Below are positions 63,121 to 64,000 of a DNA stretch of 64,000 nt, one piece after another. Origin of the DNA: Oxytricha trifallax (taxonomy: Eukaryota > Ciliophora > Spirotrichea > Sporadotrichida > Oxytrichidae); NCBI GenBank assembly GCA_000711775.1, contig ARYC01025608.1, positions 1-64,000 of the forward strand, written 5' to 3'. The translations under genes were made by a program, and so were the position numbers. The first letter of the stretch is position 1, and each line of letters starts with the position of its first letter. Under the pieces are notes generated by a model. It did no database searches. It had not been told where the DNA came from and was given only the letters and a program-made list of their open reading frames with translations.

Positions 63121-64000
63121 TCATTCATTTAAGTCTAAAACTTATTTATAAACATTCATTCTTCCCTCTCTCGCACAAATTGTTGTCTTATCTACGCTCA
63201 CTCTCTTAAAGCTGCTTTGAATTAAGTCTACTGTATCGATGGGCAAGTCATGCATAAGATGATACAGCAGCAGCTTCTTGTAATGAGTCTTGATTTAACT
63301 CCAGTAGAATTTAATTCCATTAAATTATGGGCTATAAGGAACGTTGTAAACAGGAGTTATGTTTAATTCTTCATAGGCTTTCTTAGACTCCCTAGTATTA
63401 TGAACTGAAAGGTTATCAACAAACAGGATGATCTCTTGATTGCTATACTTCTCTCTGAGCTTATTTATGAACTCTATATACTACTCTCGCTTAATAGAGC
63501 GAGGGTGAATAACATAACTTTCTAAGCCTGAATCTTCGCTAATACCTGCTAAAATTGCATGAGTTACAACCTTTACTTTCTAATCGTAGACTTCTATATT
63601 ATCATACTTCTTATACCAAGACTTATTAATAAAGGTGTTGAATGTAAACACAGCTTCATCAGCGTGTATGAACTTGATGTTATTGTCAATAGCCCTCTGC
63701 ATTTAATCATATATATAGTTTAAATTATTACTATAAAATGGCACTGTAAAATCAATCACTCTCTTCACTCTGTTGACAGTCTTGAAAGTAATACCATTTC
63801 TTCTATAAATGTTGGCTGTAGTTTAAGGAGAGATACGCATGTCAGGAAACTTGCAATGAGACATCACAGCTCGCTAGTCTAGTGAAAAGTGTGCCCAATA
63901 CTTTAAAGTCTTCGAGTCGCAGAGGTAGTCAATATGGTGCTGTGAGAACTTTTATTTTCTTGCAGGATGCTTTCAAGTGCCTGAATTATAATGCTAAACA
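63121..64000 (-). CDS. TBE-type transposase (Tc1/IS630 DDE), N-terminus beyond window
   Basis: Open in ciliate code from the window edge to TGA 63121-63123, about 290 residues visible, homologous throughout to 7571-8619. The first catalytic Asp is in FIHADEAVF and the second in LFVDNLSVHNTRESKK. The third acidic position lies in PQFNGIKFYW, where Lys replaces the Glu seen in the left copy (PQFNGIELYW). The frame is intact but the catalytic triad is not. It would cut and rejoin TBE ends; TBE transposases are known to take part in germline DNA elimination in Oxytricha, so a non-catalytic copy is noteworthy. Confidence 0.85.

Larger units (their letters stand above)
60180..64000. mobile_element. 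TBE-like transposon, right copy, continues past window
   Basis: The left end reads ACCCCAAAACCCC at 60181-60193 followed by TAGGG and TTGGGG units, the TBE telomere-like terminus in a slightly decayed form. Inside, left to right: zinc-finger/kinase gene (minus), a GGTACY-rich spacer, a decayed plus-strand ORF, and transposase (minus). This is the three-gene set known for TBE elements. It interrupts the B2 locus just upstream of the B2 block 59885-60100. The right end is outside the window. Confidence 0.85.

Overview
The window looks like germline (micronuclear) DNA of a spirotrich, hypotrich-type ciliate (Oxytricha/Stylonychia/Tetmemena group). The evidence is: (i) nuclear genes read through only if TAA and TAG are glutamine and TGA is stop; (ii) coding sequence is cut into short blocks (macronuclear-destined segments, MDSs) separated by very AT-rich spacers (internally eliminated sequences, IESs); (iii) two TBE-like transposons carry telomere-like C4A4 ends, a Tc1/IS630-type transposase and a zinc-finger/kinase gene. 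These assignments come from reading the sequence; no database search was possible.

Layout. 1-7402 is mitochondrial-type DNA, all minus strand: a ciliate-specific orf, a giant cox2, rpl14, a nad6-like gene and a truncated cox1, in mitochondrial code (TGA=Trp) with a few homopolymer indels. It is joined inside cox1 to a truncated TBE element (7403-8757), whose C4A4 end abuts gene A1. Genes A1 (8758-13632) and A2 (15733-20834) are plus-strand paralogues encoding a ciliate membrane protein. Genes B1 (22798 to about 39545, possibly 42320) and B2 (44725 to about 60100) are minus-strand paralogues of a large predicted channel: WD-like repeats, helical region, six-helix ion-transport domain, coiled coil, CxxC zinc-binding tail. 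A second TBE element starts near 60180 and runs off the right edge with a zinc-finger/kinase gene, a degenerate plus-strand ORF and a transposase.

The spacers hold a dense set of mobile DNA: three long-palindrome MITEs, a fourth unrelated palindrome, two copies of a GC-rich SINE-like repeat (one with a 15-bp target-site duplication), elements with GTTTCCTGC motifs and G/C tracts, and three elements (E1, E2, E3) that share one terminal sequence but carry different cargo.

The most interesting system is E1/E2/E3. E1 (50643-52841) has exact-length 353-bp terminal inverted repeats that contain iteron-like repeats and internal inverted repeats, and one intact ciliate-code ORF with a superfamily 3 helicase domain: a virus-like or replicon-like Rep, richer in GC than its surroundings. 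E2 (52915-53987), 73 bp away, has 254-bp inverted repeats and two divergent small ORFs. E3 (10484-12003) has about 115-bp inverted repeats and a decayed multi-membrane-segment gene. E1 and E2 lie inside an IES of gene B2 and E3 inside an IES of gene A1, so excision during macronuclear development would remove them. A helicase-bearing element plus satellites sharing its ends is the working hypothesis.
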